From: Streptomyces sp. DH37
GTDB lineage: Bacteria; Actinomycetota; Actinomycetes; Streptomycetales; Streptomycetaceae
Assembly (NCBI RefSeq): GCF_029813835.1
Contig: NZ_JARVKV010000040.1
Location: forward strand, 1-58,047
Direction: 5' to 3'
DNA: 58,047 nt
The notes beneath the pieces were generated by a model. That model was not told where the DNA came from. It was given only the letters and a program-made list of their open reading frames with translations, and searched no databases. The translations under genes were made by a program, and so were the position numbers. Below, one piece after another: positions 42,466 to 50,420 of the stretch. Each line of letters begins with the position of its first letter. Position 1 is the stretch's first letter.

Positions 42466-42921
42466 ATGGCGGAGCAGAAGCCGCTGAAGGTCCACAACCT
42501 CCGGCCCGCCCCGGGCGCCAAGACCGCCAAGACCCGTGTCGGTCGTGGTGAGGCGTCCAAGGGCAAGACCGCCGGTCGTGGCACCAAGGGCACCAAGGCC
42601 CGCTACCAGGTTCCCGAGGCCTTCGAGGGCGGGCAGATGCCGCTGCACATGCGGCTGCCCAAGCTCAAGGGCTTCAAGAACCCCTTCCGCACCGAGTACC
42701 AGGTCGTCAACCTGGACAAGCTGGCCTCCCTCTACCCCGAGGGCGGCGAGGTCACGGTCGAGGACCTGGTGGCCAAGGGCGCGGTGCGCAAGAACCAGCT
42801 CGTGAAGGTGCTGGGCAACGGGGAGATCTCCGTGGCGCTGCAGGTGACCGTGGACAAGGTCTCCGGCTCCGCCAAGGAGAAGATCGCCGCTGCCGGAGGC
42901 ACCGTCACCGAGCTCGTCTGA
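42466..42921 (+). CDS. rplO: 50S ribosomal protein L15
   Basis: A late-assembly 50S protein of 151 residues with the Gly-rich rRNA-binding N-terminus (GAKTAKTRVGRGEASKGKTAGRGTKG, split) and a globular end (VALQVTVDKVSGSAKEKI). It follows rpmD by one base. A 17-bp hairpin ends the unit before secY. Confidence 0.98.
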   Translation: MAEQKPLKVHNLRPAPGAKTAKTRVGRGEASKGKTAGRGTKGTKARYQVPEAFEGGQMPLHMRLPKLKGFKNPFRTEYQVVNLDKLASLYPEGGEVTVEDLVAKGAVRKNQLVKVLGNGEISVALQVTVDKVSGSAKEKIAAAGGTVTELV

Positions 42922-42934
42922 GCACGGTGAAGTG

Positions 42935-42974
42935 ACCAACCGGGGGCGCCCAGGAACGGGCGTCCCCGGTTGGT
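42935..42974 (+). terminator. spc operon hairpin after rplO
   Basis: Positions 42935-42951 pair over 17 bp, with one G-T wobble, with 42958-42974 around AGGAAC. It starts 13 bases after rplO and separates it from secY. Confidence 0.75.
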
Positions 42975-43017
42975 CGTTCCAAGGGGGGCATGGTCGCCGG
43001 TAAGGTGGCGTGCGTTA

Positions 43018-43047
43018 TTGACCTCCACAGGCGCGCTCCTGTGGAAT
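43018..43047 (+). promoter_or_regulatory. Candidate secY promoter with internal hairpin
   Basis: TTGACC (43018-43023) and TGGAAT (43042-43047) are 18 bases apart. CCACAGG (43025-43031) and CCTGTGG (43038-43044) form an inverted repeat within the same interval and could be an operator. It is a motif match only. Confidence 0.4.
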
Positions 43048-43119
43048 CCGTACCGTTTTATCCGTTGATCCTCACGACCGTAACCTCTCGCGCGTGACGC
43101 GGGGGGCGCAGGAGGCACC

Positions 43120-44436
43120 GTGCTCACCGCGTTCGCCCGGGCGTTCAAGACGCCCGACCTGCGCAAGAAGCTGCTCTTCACCCTTGGCATCATGGTGCTC
43201 TTCCGGCTCGGGGCGCACGTACCCGTCCCGGGTGTCAGCTTCGAGAACGTCAACCAGTGCGTGAAAGAGGCCGAGGGCGCCGGCGCCGGCCTCTTCGGCC
43301 TGGTCAACATGTTCAGTGGTGGCGCACTGCTGCAGCTGACCATCTTCGCGCTCGGGATCATGCCGTACATCACCGCGAGCATCATCCTGCAGCTGCTGGT
43401 GGTGGTGATCCCGAGGCTGGAGGCCCTCAAGAAGGAGGGGCAGTCCGGTCAGGCGAAGATCACGCAGTACACCCGCTACCTGACCGTGGCGCTCGGCGTG
43501 CTCCAGGCCACCGGCCTGGTGGCGACGGCCCGCAGCGGCAGCCTCTTCGCACAGTGCACCGTCCGCGACCAGATCATCCCGGACGACTCGATCTTCACCA
43601 CGATCACCATGGTGATCGTCATGACCGCCGGCACCGCGCTGATCATGTGGCTGGGCGAGCTGATCACCGACCGCGGCATCGGCAACGGCATGTCGATCCT
43701 GATGTTCGTCTCGATCGCCGCCGGCTTCCCGGGCCTGCTCTGGGCGATCAAGCTCCAGGGCAACCTGGCGGACGGCTGGATCGAGTTCGGCGTGGTGATC
43801 CTCGCGGGTCTGGCGATGGTCGCCCTGGTGGTCTTCGTCGAGCAGGCGCAGCGCCGCATCCCGGTGCAGTACGCCAAGCGGATGATCGGGCGCCGCTCGT
43901 ACGGCGGCACCTCCACCTACATCCCGCTGAAGGTGAACCAGGCGGGTGTGATCCCCGTCATCTTCGCCTCGTCGCTGCTCTACATCCCGGCGCTGATCGT
44001 CCAGTTCAGCGGGTCGCAGGCGGGCTGGGCCGACTGGATCAACCAGCACCTCGTCAAGGGTGACCACCCGTACTACATCATCACGTACTTCGTGCTGATC
44101 GTGTTCTTCGCCTTCTTCTACGTGGCCATCTCCTTCAACCCCGAAGAAGTTGCCGACAACATGAAGAAGTATGGTGGTTTCATCCCGGGTATCCGGGCCG
44201 GTCGTCCCACCGCGGAGTACCTGAGCTACGTGCTGAACCGCATCACGTGGCCGGGTTCGCTGTACCTGGGTCTGATCGCTCTGGTGCCCACCGTCGCGCT
44301 GGTGTTGTTCAACGCGAATCAGAACTTCCCGTTCGGCGGGACCAGCATCCTGATCATCGTGGGTGTCGGTCTGGAGACCGTGAAGCAGATCGAGAGCCAG
44401 CTTCAGCAGCGCCATTACGAAGGGTTCCTCCGCTGA
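43120..44436 (+). CDS. secY: Preprotein translocase subunit SecY
   Basis: SecY is the pore of the SecYEG channel. The 438-residue protein has about ten hydrophobic helices. It includes MVLFRLGAHVPVPGVSF near the start, the plug and lateral-gate region IFALGIMPYITASIILQLL (about 85-103), and the C-terminal cytosolic loops that bind SecA. The GTG follows GCAGGAGGCACC. SecE, its partner, is at 1686. The stop overlaps the adk ATG by one base. Confidence 0.98.
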   Translation: MLTAFARAFKTPDLRKKLLFTLGIMVLFRLGAHVPVPGVSFENVNQCVKEAEGAGAGLFGLVNMFSGGALLQLTIFALGIMPYITASIILQLLVVVIPRLEALKKEGQSGQAKITQYTRYLTVALGVLQATGLVATARSGSLFAQCTVRDQIIPDDSIFTTITMVIVMTAGTALIMWLGELITDRGIGNGMSILMFVSIAAGFPGLLWAIKLQGNLADGWIEFGVVILAGLAMVALVVFVEQAQRRIPVQYAKRMIGRRSYGGTSTYIPLKVNQAGVIPVIFASSLLYIPALIVQFSGSQAGWADWINQHLVKGDHPYYIITYFVLIVFFAFFYVAISFNPEEVADNMKKYGGFIPGIRAGRPTAEYLSYVLNRITWPGSLYLGLIALVPTVALVLFNANQNFPFGGTSILIIVGVGLETVKQIESQLQQRHYEGFLR

Positions 44437-45104
44437 TGCGAATCGTCCTCGTCGGACCGCCTGGCGCGGGCAAGGGCACGCAGGCCGCGTACCTGGCCGA
44501 GAACCTGTCCATCCCGCACATCTCCACAGGCGACCTGTTCCGCGCCAACATCAGCCAGGGCACCCAGCTCGGGCAGAAGGCGCAGGAGTACATGCGGGCC
44601 GGGAAGCTCGTACCCGACGAGGTCACCATCGGGATGGCGCGCGACCGCATGGAGCAGCCCGACGCCGCCGGCGGCTTCCTGCTGGACGGCTTCCCGCGGA
44701 ACCTGGTCCAGGCCGAGGCGCTGGACGGCATCCTGCGGGAGGCCGGCACCCGGCTGGACGCGGTGCTCGACCTGGAGGTCCCCGAGGACGAGGTGGTCAA
44801 GCGGATCGCCGGGCGGCGGATGTGCCGCAACGACAGCAGCCACATCTTCCACGTGCAGTACAGCCCCTCGAAGGCCGAGGGCGTCTGCGACGTGTGCGGC
44901 GGCGAGCTGTACCAGCGCGAGGACGACCACGAGGACACCGTCCGCAAGCGCCTGGAGGTCTACCACACGGAGACCGAGCCGATCATCGACCACTACAAGG
45001 CCCAGGGCCTGGTGGTGACGATCTCGGCGCTCGGCAAGGTGGCCGAGGTCACCCGGCGCTCGATGGAGGCGCTCGGCCGCGGTGCCGAGCAGTCCCCGGC
45101 GTAG
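44436..45104 (+). CDS. adk: Adenylate kinase
   Basis: Adk converts AMP and ATP to two ADP. The 222-residue protein has the P-loop GPPGAGKGT (residues 7-15), the AMP-site ISTGDLFRA and DGFPRNLVQAE. The long LID domain carries cysteines in RMCRND and GVCDVCGG that resemble a zinc-LID, although the first pair is incomplete (one Cys plus His/Asp nearby). It starts on the last base of the secY stop, the usual secY-adk-map-infA order. Confidence 0.97.
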   Translation: MRIVLVGPPGAGKGTQAAYLAENLSIPHISTGDLFRANISQGTQLGQKAQEYMRAGKLVPDEVTIGMARDRMEQPDAAGGFLLDGFPRNLVQAEALDGILREAGTRLDAVLDLEVPEDEVVKRIAGRRMCRNDSSHIFHVQYSPSKAEGVCDVCGGELYQREDDHEDTVRKRLEVYHTETEPIIDHYKAQGLVVTISALGKVAEVTRRSMEALGRGAEQSPA

Positions 45105-45124
45105 GTCCGGAAGAACGGCGAGAA

Positions 45125-45155
45125 GGCCGCGGTGCCCCGGACGGGCGCCGCGGCC
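45125..45155 (+). terminator. Hairpin between adk and map
   Basis: Positions 45125-45137 pair with 45143-45155 over 13 bp, with one wobble, around a 5-base loop. It starts 20 bases after adk. There is no T-run, so it may be partial. Confidence 0.55.
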
Positions 45156-45238
45156 GTATCGTGTAGGGAATGGGCCCGGCGGCAGCGCGCCGGGCGGGAT
45201 GTTGCCGTAGAACCGCAAGCTGGAAGGCGTCAGCCGTC

Positions 45239-46075
45239 ATGGTGGAGATCAAGACCCCCGAGCAGATCGCGAAGATGCGCGCGGCCGGGCTGGTCGTCGC
45301 CGCGATGCACGCGGCGTGCCGCAAGGCCGCGGTGCCCGGCGCGACCACCAAGGACCTGGACGAGGTCGCCGCGAAGGTGCTCGCCGACCACGGCGCCAAG
45401 CCGAACTTCCTCGGCTACGGAGGCTTCCCGGGCAACATCTGCACCTCGGTGAACGACGTCGTCGTCCACGGCATCCCCAACCGGGAGACGGTACTGGAGT
45501 CGGGCGACATCATCTCCATCGACGCGGGCGCGATCGTCGACGGCTGGCACGGGGACGCGGCGATCACCGTCTTCGTCGGCGAGGGCCACGCGCCCGAGGT
45601 GCAGGAGCTGAGCCGGGTCACCGAGGAGTCGATGTGGGCCGGCATCGCGGCGATGCGCAAGGGCAACCGGCTGGTGGACGTCTCCAAGGCGATCGAGGGC
45701 TACATCCGCCGCCAGCCCCGTCCGGCCTCCGGCCGCTACGGGATCATCGAGGACTACGGCGGCCACGGCATCGGCAGCCAGATGCACATGGACCCGCACC
45801 TGCTCAACTACGTCGACCGCCGGCGCGGCCGGGGCCCGAAGCTGGTGCCGGGCATGTGCCTGGCGATCGAGCCGATGGTCAGCCTGGGCACCGCCAAGAC
45901 CCACGTCCTCGAGGACGAGTGGACGGTCAAGACGAACGACGGCACCTGGGCCTGCCACTGGGAGCACTCCGTCGCGCTGACCGAGCAGGGGCCGCTGGTG
46001 CTGACGGCGCCGGACGGCGGCAGGGCGAAGCTGGCGGAGTACGGCGTCACCACCGCCCCCGACCCGCTGGACTGA
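45239..46075 (+). CDS. map: Methionine aminopeptidase, type I
   Basis: Map removes N-terminal methionine from nascent proteins. The 278-residue protein has the five metal ligands of the pita-bread fold. The two aspartates lie in IDAGAIVDGWHGDAA, the histidine in YGGHGIG, and the glutamates in AIEPMVS and EHSVALTEQG. ATG 45239 (MVEIKTPEQIAKMR) matches the Streptomyces start as I recall it. A frame reaching back to 45170 has no family content. Confidence 0.97.
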   Translation: MVEIKTPEQIAKMRAAGLVVAAMHAACRKAAVPGATTKDLDEVAAKVLADHGAKPNFLGYGGFPGNICTSVNDVVVHGIPNRETVLESGDIISIDAGAIVDGWHGDAAITVFVGEGHAPEVQELSRVTEESMWAGIAAMRKGNRLVDVSKAIEGYIRRQPRPASGRYGIIEDYGGHGIGSQMHMDPHLLNYVDRRRGRGPKLVPGMCLAIEPMVSLGTAKTHVLEDEWTVKTNDGTWACHWEHSVALTEQGPLVLTAPDGGRAKLAEYGVTTAPDPLD

Positions 46076-46090
46076 CCGCCCCCCGACCGC

Positions 46091-46111
46091 GCCGGCCCGG
46101 AGCGGGCCGGC
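46091..46111 (+). terminator. map terminator hairpin
   Basis: GCCGGCCCG (46091-46099) pairs perfectly with CGGGCCGGC (46103-46111) over GAG, 15 bases after the map stop. Confidence 0.6.
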
Positions 46112-46214
46112 CCCGGGCGCCCGGAGTGCGTGCCCCGGCCGCACCACCCGGGCCGCCTCCGAAGTCCGCCGGGATCCGCATAAGGATCTCCCGTGATGGG
46201 CATACATCTCCGAT

Positions 46215-46243
46215 TCGTGTTTCCCCGGGCCGTGGCGTAGACT
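46215..46243 (+). promoter_or_regulatory. Candidate infA promoter
   Basis: A good -10 TAGACT (46238-46243) is 17 bases from a weak -35 TCGTGT (46215-46220), about 80 bases ahead of infA. It would drive infA-rpmJ and possibly the alpha operon. Confidence 0.5.
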
Positions 46244-46322
46244 GGCTCGTCGGTCCATGTGTGCCTGCGCGCACCCACGGGCTGACCCAGGTAGCCGATC
46301 CCGGAAGGTGAAGCGCTCAAGT

Positions 46323-46544
46323 ATGGCCAAAAAACAAGGGGCCATCGAGATCGAGGGCACCGTCGTCGAGTCTCTCCCGAACGCGATGTTCAAGGTGGAG
46401 CTCCAGAACGGGCACCAGGTCCTCGCGCACATCAGCGGCAAGATGCGGATGCACTACATCCGTATCCTTCCCGACGACCGTGTCGTGGTGGAGCTGTCTC
46501 CCTACGACCTGACGCGCGGGCGGATCGTCTACCGCTACAAGTAG
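46323..46544 (+). CDS. infA: Translation initiation factor IF-1
   Basis: IF1 blocks the A site of the 30S subunit during initiation. The 73-residue OB-fold protein begins AKKQGAIEIEGTVVESLPNA and ends SPYDLTRGRIVYRYK, as in nearly all bacteria. The start is ATG 46323 following GGAAGGTGAAGC. The frame runs further upstream without protein-like content. Confidence 0.98.
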   Translation: MAKKQGAIEIEGTVVESLPNAMFKVELQNGHQVLAHISGKMRMHYIRILPDDRVVVELSPYDLTRGRIVYRYK

Positions 46545-46604
46545 ATCTCGCCCTCACCCCGCCCCACCGCGGGGTGGTGGCCTGACCCGGAGAACCTCAC
46601 ACCC

Positions 46605-46718
46605 ATGAAGGTCAAGCCGAGCGTCAAGAAGATCTGCGACAAGTGCAAGGTGATCCGCCGCCACGGCCGGGTCATGGTCATCTGCGACAACCTGCGCCAC
46701 AAGCAGCGCCAGGGCTGA
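46605..46718 (+). CDS. rpmJ: 50S ribosomal protein L36, zinc-binding form
   Basis: A complete 37-residue gene: KVKPSVKKICDKCKVIRRHG, then RVMVICDNLRHKQRQG. Cys11, Cys14, Cys27 and His32 make the zinc site. It follows infA by 60 bases with CCGGAGAACC upstream of the ATG. It sits in its normal place before rpsM. Confidence 0.97.
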   Translation: MKVKPSVKKICDKCKVIRRHGRVMVICDNLRHKQRQG

Positions 46719-46920
46719 CGCACGACCTCTCGCCTCGCACCTCTCGCGGTTCTTCGCGCGACGCAAGCGACACGTAGATACGCAGACACCCGACCCCCCG
46801 CCGTGACATCCGTCGACGCCGGTGGGGACGACACCCCCGGACGGAGGCCGGGGACCCGGCTCGTACTTGCTACGGGAACGGTGCTGCGGAAGACCTCCAA
46901 CGAAACCAGGAGCCACGTTC

Positions 46921-47301
46921 ATGGCACGCCTCGAAGGCGTTGACCTCCCGCGCGACAAGCGCGTGGAGGTCGCCCTCACCTATGTCTTCGGCATCGGTCG
47001 CACGCTCTCCCAGCAGACGCTCGCGAACACCGGTGTGAACCCGGACACCCGCGTCCGCGACCTGACCGAGGAAGAGCTCGTCAGGATCCGCGAGTACGTC
47101 GAGGCCAACATCCGCACCGAGGGCGACCTCCGCCGCGAGATCCAGGCCGACATCCGCCGCAAGGTCGAGATCGGCAGCTACCAGGGTCTGCGCCACCGCC
47201 GCGGCCTGCCCGTCCGGGGCCAGCGCACCAGCACCAACGCCCGCACCCGCAAGGGCCCGCGCCGCGCGATCGCCGGCAAGAAGAAGCCGGGCAAGAAGTA
47301 G
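46921..47301 (+). CDS. rpsM: 30S ribosomal protein S13
   Basis: S13 contacts P-site tRNA and bridges to L5. The 126-residue protein begins ARLEGVDLPRDKRVEVALTYVFGIG (split) and contains GLRHRRGLPVRGQRTSTNART before a lysine tail. ATG 46921 follows ACCAGGAGCC. A 202-base gap before it, with a weak TTCTTC/TAGATA pair at 46750-46780, may hold an alpha-operon promoter. Confidence 0.98.
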   Translation: MARLEGVDLPRDKRVEVALTYVFGIGRTLSQQTLANTGVNPDTRVRDLTEEELVRIREYVEANIRTEGDLRREIQADIRRKVEIGSYQGLRHRRGLPVRGQRTSTNARTRKGPRRAIAGKKKPGKK

Positions 47302-47366
47302 TCCTCACCGGACACCGCCAGTGGTCCGGACTGTAGGACCGACCACCTCCATAGGAGAAACTCTCT

Positions 47367-47771
47367 ATGCCTCCGAAGGGCCGTACGGCCGGCGCCAAGA
47401 AGGTGCGCCGCAAGGAGAAGAAGAACGTCGCCCACGGGCACGCTCACATCAAGAGCACGTTCAACAACACCATCGTTTCCATCACCGACCCCACCGGCAA
47501 CGTGATCTCCTGGGCTTCCGCCGGTCACGTGGGCTTCAAGGGCTCGCGCAAGTCGACGCCGTTCGCCGCGCAGATGGCCGCCGAGTCGGCCGCCCGGCGT
47601 GCGCAGGAGCACGGCATGCGCAAGGTCGACGTGTTCGTCAAGGGACCCGGCTCCGGCCGTGAGACCGCGATCCGCTCCCTCCAGGCCACCGGCCTCGAGG
47701 TCGGCTCGATCCAGGACGTCACCCCGACCCCGCACAACGGCTGCCGCCCGCCGAAGCGCCGCCGCGTCTGA
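47367..47771 (+). CDS. rpsK: 30S ribosomal protein S11
   Basis: S11 forms the platform near the mRNA exit. The 134-residue protein has HAHIKSTFNNTIVSITDPTGN, then GHVGFKGSRKSTPFAAQMAAE and TPTPHNGCRPPKRRRV. It follows rpsM by 65 bases and precedes rpsD by 26. Confidence 0.98.
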   Translation: MPPKGRTAGAKKVRRKEKKNVAHGHAHIKSTFNNTIVSITDPTGNVISWASAGHVGFKGSRKSTPFAAQMAAESAARRAQEHGMRKVDVFVKGPGSGRETAIRSLQATGLEVGSIQDVTPTPHNGCRPPKRRRV

Positions 47772-47797
47772 CCAGCTGAAGTAGGAGATACACGACA

Positions 47798-48424
47798 ATG
47801 GCGCGTTACACCGGGGCCGACTGCAAGCGTTGCCGTCGGGAGAAGCAGAAGCTCTTCCTCAAGGGAGCTAAGTGCGAGAGCGCGAAGTGCCCGATCGAGA
47901 TCCGTCCTTACCCCCCGGGTGAGCACGGGCGCGGGCGCACCAAGGACAGCGAGTACCTGCTGCAGAAGCGTGAGAAGCAGAAGGCCGCTCGTATCTACGG
48001 GGTCCTTGAGAAGCAGTTCCGCGGTTACTTCAACGAAGCCAACCGCAAGCAGGGCAAGACGGGTGAGAACCTGCTCCGCATCCTGGAGTCCCGTCTGGAC
48101 AACGTGGTCTACCGGGCCGGCTTCGCCAAGTCCCGCGACCACGCCCGTCAGCTCGTCCGTCACGGGCACATCATGGTGAACGGCCGCAAGACCGACATCC
48201 CGTCGGCTCGCGTCGCTCCCAACGACATCATCGAGGTCCGTCCGTCCTCCCGTAACATGACCCCCTTCCAGGTGGCTCAGGCGGAGGCCGGCGAGAAGAC
48301 CGTGCCGGCGTGGCTGGAGGCCATCCCGTCGCAGCTTCGGATCCTCGTCCACTCGCTGCCCGAGCGCCAGGTGATCGACACCCAGGTGCAGGAGCAGCTG
48401 ATCGTCGAGCTGTACTCGAAGTAA
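47798..48424 (+). CDS. rpsD: 30S ribosomal protein S4, zinc-binding form
   Basis: S4 nucleates 30S assembly and proofreads at the mRNA entry. The 208-residue protein has an N-terminal zinc motif with four cysteines (DCKRCRR, then KCESAKC). The S4 RNA-binding domain is LDNVVYRAGFAKSRDHARQL followed by VRHGHIMVNGRKTDIPS. It lies between rpsK and rpoA, the order common in bacteria. From memory, S. coelicolor keeps rpsD at a distant locus as a cysteine-free form, so this placement and type are worth noting. A 17-bp hairpin follows its stop. Confidence 0.97.
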   Translation: MARYTGADCKRCRREKQKLFLKGAKCESAKCPIEIRPYPPGEHGRGRTKDSEYLLQKREKQKAARIYGVLEKQFRGYFNEANRKQGKTGENLLRILESRLDNVVYRAGFAKSRDHARQLVRHGHIMVNGRKTDIPSARVAPNDIIEVRPSSRNMTPFQVAQAEAGEKTVPAWLEAIPSQLRILVHSLPERQVIDTQVQEQLIVELYSK

Positions 48425-48433
48425 CGGCTCGCG

Positions 48434-48473
48434 GTACGGGCGGCGCGGCGCGTACACGCCGCGCCGCCCGTAC
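48434..48473 (+). terminator. 17-bp hairpin between rpsD and rpoA
   Basis: Positions 48434-48450 pair perfectly with 48457-48473 around CGTACA, 9 bases after rpsD, followed by CCTTGC with no T-run. It would reduce read-through into rpoA, or protect the 3' end of the upstream mRNA. Confidence 0.65.
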
Positions 48474-48550
48474 CCTTGCAGTGGAAACCGGGCCGCATGC
48501 CCGGTGCTCGGCATCAAATAGCGGTTGCCGAAGACTGGAGGCACATCCCC

Positions 48551-49573
48551 ATGCTGATCGCTCAGCGCCCCTCACTGACCGAAGAGGTCGTGGACGAGTT
48601 CCGTTCCCGGTTCGTGATCGAACCGCTGGAGCCGGGCTTCGGCTACACCCTCGGAAACTCCCTGCGTCGTACGCTCCTCTCCTCGATCCCCGGTGCCGCC
48701 GTGACCAGCATCCGGATCGACGGCGTCCTGCACGAGTTCACCACCGTGCCGGGCGTCAAGGAGGACGTCACCGACCTGATCCTCAACATCAAGAGCCTGG
48801 TCGTCTCCTCGGAGCACGACGAGCCGGTCGTGATGTACCTGCGCAAGCAGGGCCCGGGTCTGGTCACCGCCGCCGACATCGCCCCGCCGGCCGGCGTCGA
48901 GGTGCACAACCCCGACCTGGTCCTCGCCACGCTGAACGGCAAGGGGAAGCTGGAGATGGAGCTGACCGTCGAGCGCGGTCGCGGCTACGTCTCCGCCGTG
49001 CAGAACAAGCAGGCGGGCCAGGAGATCGGCCGCATCCCGGTCGACTCCATCTACTCGCCGGTCCTCAAGGTCACCTACAAGGTCGAGGCGACCCGTGTCG
49101 AGCAGCGCACCGACTTCGACAAGCTGATCGTCGACGTCGAGACCAAGGAGGCCATGCGTCCCCGTGACGCCATGGCGTCCGCCGGCAAGACCCTGGTCGA
49201 GCTGTTCGGCCTGGCCCGCGAGCTGAACGTCGACGCCGAGGGCATCGACATGGGCCCGTCCCCGACGGACGCCGCGCTCGCCGCCGACCTGGCCCTGCCG
49301 ATCGAGGAGCTGGAGCTGACCGTCCGCTCCTACAACTGCCTCAAGCGCGAGGGCATCCACTCGGTGGGCGAGCTGGTGGCCCGCTCCGAGGCGGACCTGC
49401 TCGACATCCGCAACTTCGGCGCCAAGTCGATCGACGAGGTCAAGGCGAAGCTGGCCGGCATGGGCCTGACCCTCAAGGACAGCCCGCCCGGATTCGACCC
49501 GACCGCCGCCGCGGACGCCTTCGGCGCCGACGACGACGCGGACTCCGGTTTCGTCGAGACCGAGCAGTACTGA
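48551..49573 (+). CDS. rpoA: DNA-directed RNA polymerase subunit alpha
   Basis: The alpha dimer scaffolds RNA polymerase; its C-terminal domain contacts UP elements and activators. The 340-residue protein has the N-terminal assembly domain (SRFVIEPLEPGFGYTLGNSLRRTLLSS, split) and the linked C-terminal domain (NCLKREGIHSVGELVARSEADL, split, then NFGAKSIDEVKAKLAGMGL). It ends in an acidic tail (ADDDADSGFVETEQY). ATG 48551 gives the usual Streptomyces length. Confidence 0.98.
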   Translation: MLIAQRPSLTEEVVDEFRSRFVIEPLEPGFGYTLGNSLRRTLLSSIPGAAVTSIRIDGVLHEFTTVPGVKEDVTDLILNIKSLVVSSEHDEPVVMYLRKQGPGLVTAADIAPPAGVEVHNPDLVLATLNGKGKLEMELTVERGRGYVSAVQNKQAGQEIGRIPVDSIYSPVLKVTYKVEATRVEQRTDFDKLIVDVETKEAMRPRDAMASAGKTLVELFGLARELNVDAEGIDMGPSPTDAALAADLALPIEELELTVRSYNCLKREGIHSVGELVARSEADLLDIRNFGAKSIDEVKAKLAGMGLTLKDSPPGFDPTAAADAFGADDDADSGFVETEQY

Positions 49574-49614
49574 CCGGCGCCGGACGGTACTGACGCCGGT
49601 CCCGCACCGGCACC

Positions 49615-49648
49615 CCGACCGGGCGCGGCACCCGCCGCGCCCGGTCGG
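49615..49648 (+). terminator. 15-bp hairpin between rpoA and rplQ
   Basis: Positions 49615-49629 pair perfectly with 49634-49648 around ACCC, 41 bases after rpoA. It may lower rplQ expression relative to rpoA or act as a full terminator with rplQ driven separately. Confidence 0.6.
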
Positions 49649-49759
49649 CCCACGCTTCCGGGGCCGCTCGGCGCGCCCCGGGCTCCGGCGGGCACAAGCC
49701 CGTCCGGACACTGACACCGGTACCTGACACGGCCGGTGCAGACATCGAGGAGAAGAACC

Positions 49760-50317
49760 ATGCCGAAGCCCACCAAGGGCGCCCGCCTCGGCGGCGGCGC
49801 CGCGCACGAGAAGGCCATGCTGGCGAACCTCGCCACCGCCCTCTTCGAGCACGGCCGCATCACCACCACCGAGGCCAAGGCCCGCCGCCTGCGCCCGGTG
49901 GCGGAGCGTCTGATCACCAAGGCGAAGAAGGGCGACCTCCACAACCGCCGCCAGGTGATGCAGACGATCCTCGACAAGAGCGTCGTGCACACGCTCTTCA
50001 CCGAGATCGGCCCGCGCTACGAGAACCGCCCCGGCGGTTACACCCGCATCACCAAGATCGGCAACCGCCGTGGCGACAACGCGCCCATGGCCGTCATCGA
50101 GCTGGTGGAGGCCCTGACCGTGCAGCAGGAGGCCGTCGGCGAGGCCGAGGCCGCCACGAAGCGGTCCGCCAAGGACGCCGCGGGCGACGAGGCCGTGAAG
50201 GACCTCAAGAAGGACGCCGCGGGCGACGCCCCGAAGGACGAGGCCGCCGAGGCCCCGGCCGAGGAGAAGGCCGCGGACTCCGAGGAGGCCCCGGCCGAGG
50301 AGAAGAAGGACGCCTGA
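49760..50317 (+). CDS. rplQ: 50S ribosomal protein L17
   Basis: L17 lies at the 50S base. The first 120 residues are the conserved domain (PKPTKGARLGGGAAHEKAML, then RLRPVAERLITKAKKGDLHNRR, split). A tail of about 65 residues rich in Ala, Glu, Lys and Asp (DEAAEAPAEEKAADSEEAPA) makes it 185 residues, longer than E. coli L17. The tail is low-complexity and probably disordered. ATG 49760 follows GAGGAGAAGAACC. Confidence 0.97.
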   Translation: MPKPTKGARLGGGAAHEKAMLANLATALFEHGRITTTEAKARRLRPVAERLITKAKKGDLHNRRQVMQTILDKSVVHTLFTEIGPRYENRPGGYTRITKIGNRRGDNAPMAVIELVEALTVQQEAVGEAEAATKRSAKDAAGDEAVKDLKKDAAGDAPKDEAAEAPAEEKAADSEEAPAEEKKDA

Positions 50318-50355
50318 GGCGCCCTTCGGCCCCGAAGCACCCCGAGCACACCGCA

Positions 50356-50389
50356 GCGGACCCGTCTCCCCCTCCGGGAGCGGGTCCGC
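50356..50389 (+). terminator. Alpha operon terminator
   Basis: GCGGACCCG (50356-50364) pairs with CGGGTCCGC (50381-50389), with an inner CTCCC/GGGAG stem and loop CCTCC. It lies 38 bases after rplQ and ahead of truA. Confidence 0.75.
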
Positions 50390-50420
50390 CGCCGTTCGAG
50401 CGCTCTGAGAGGATCACGGT

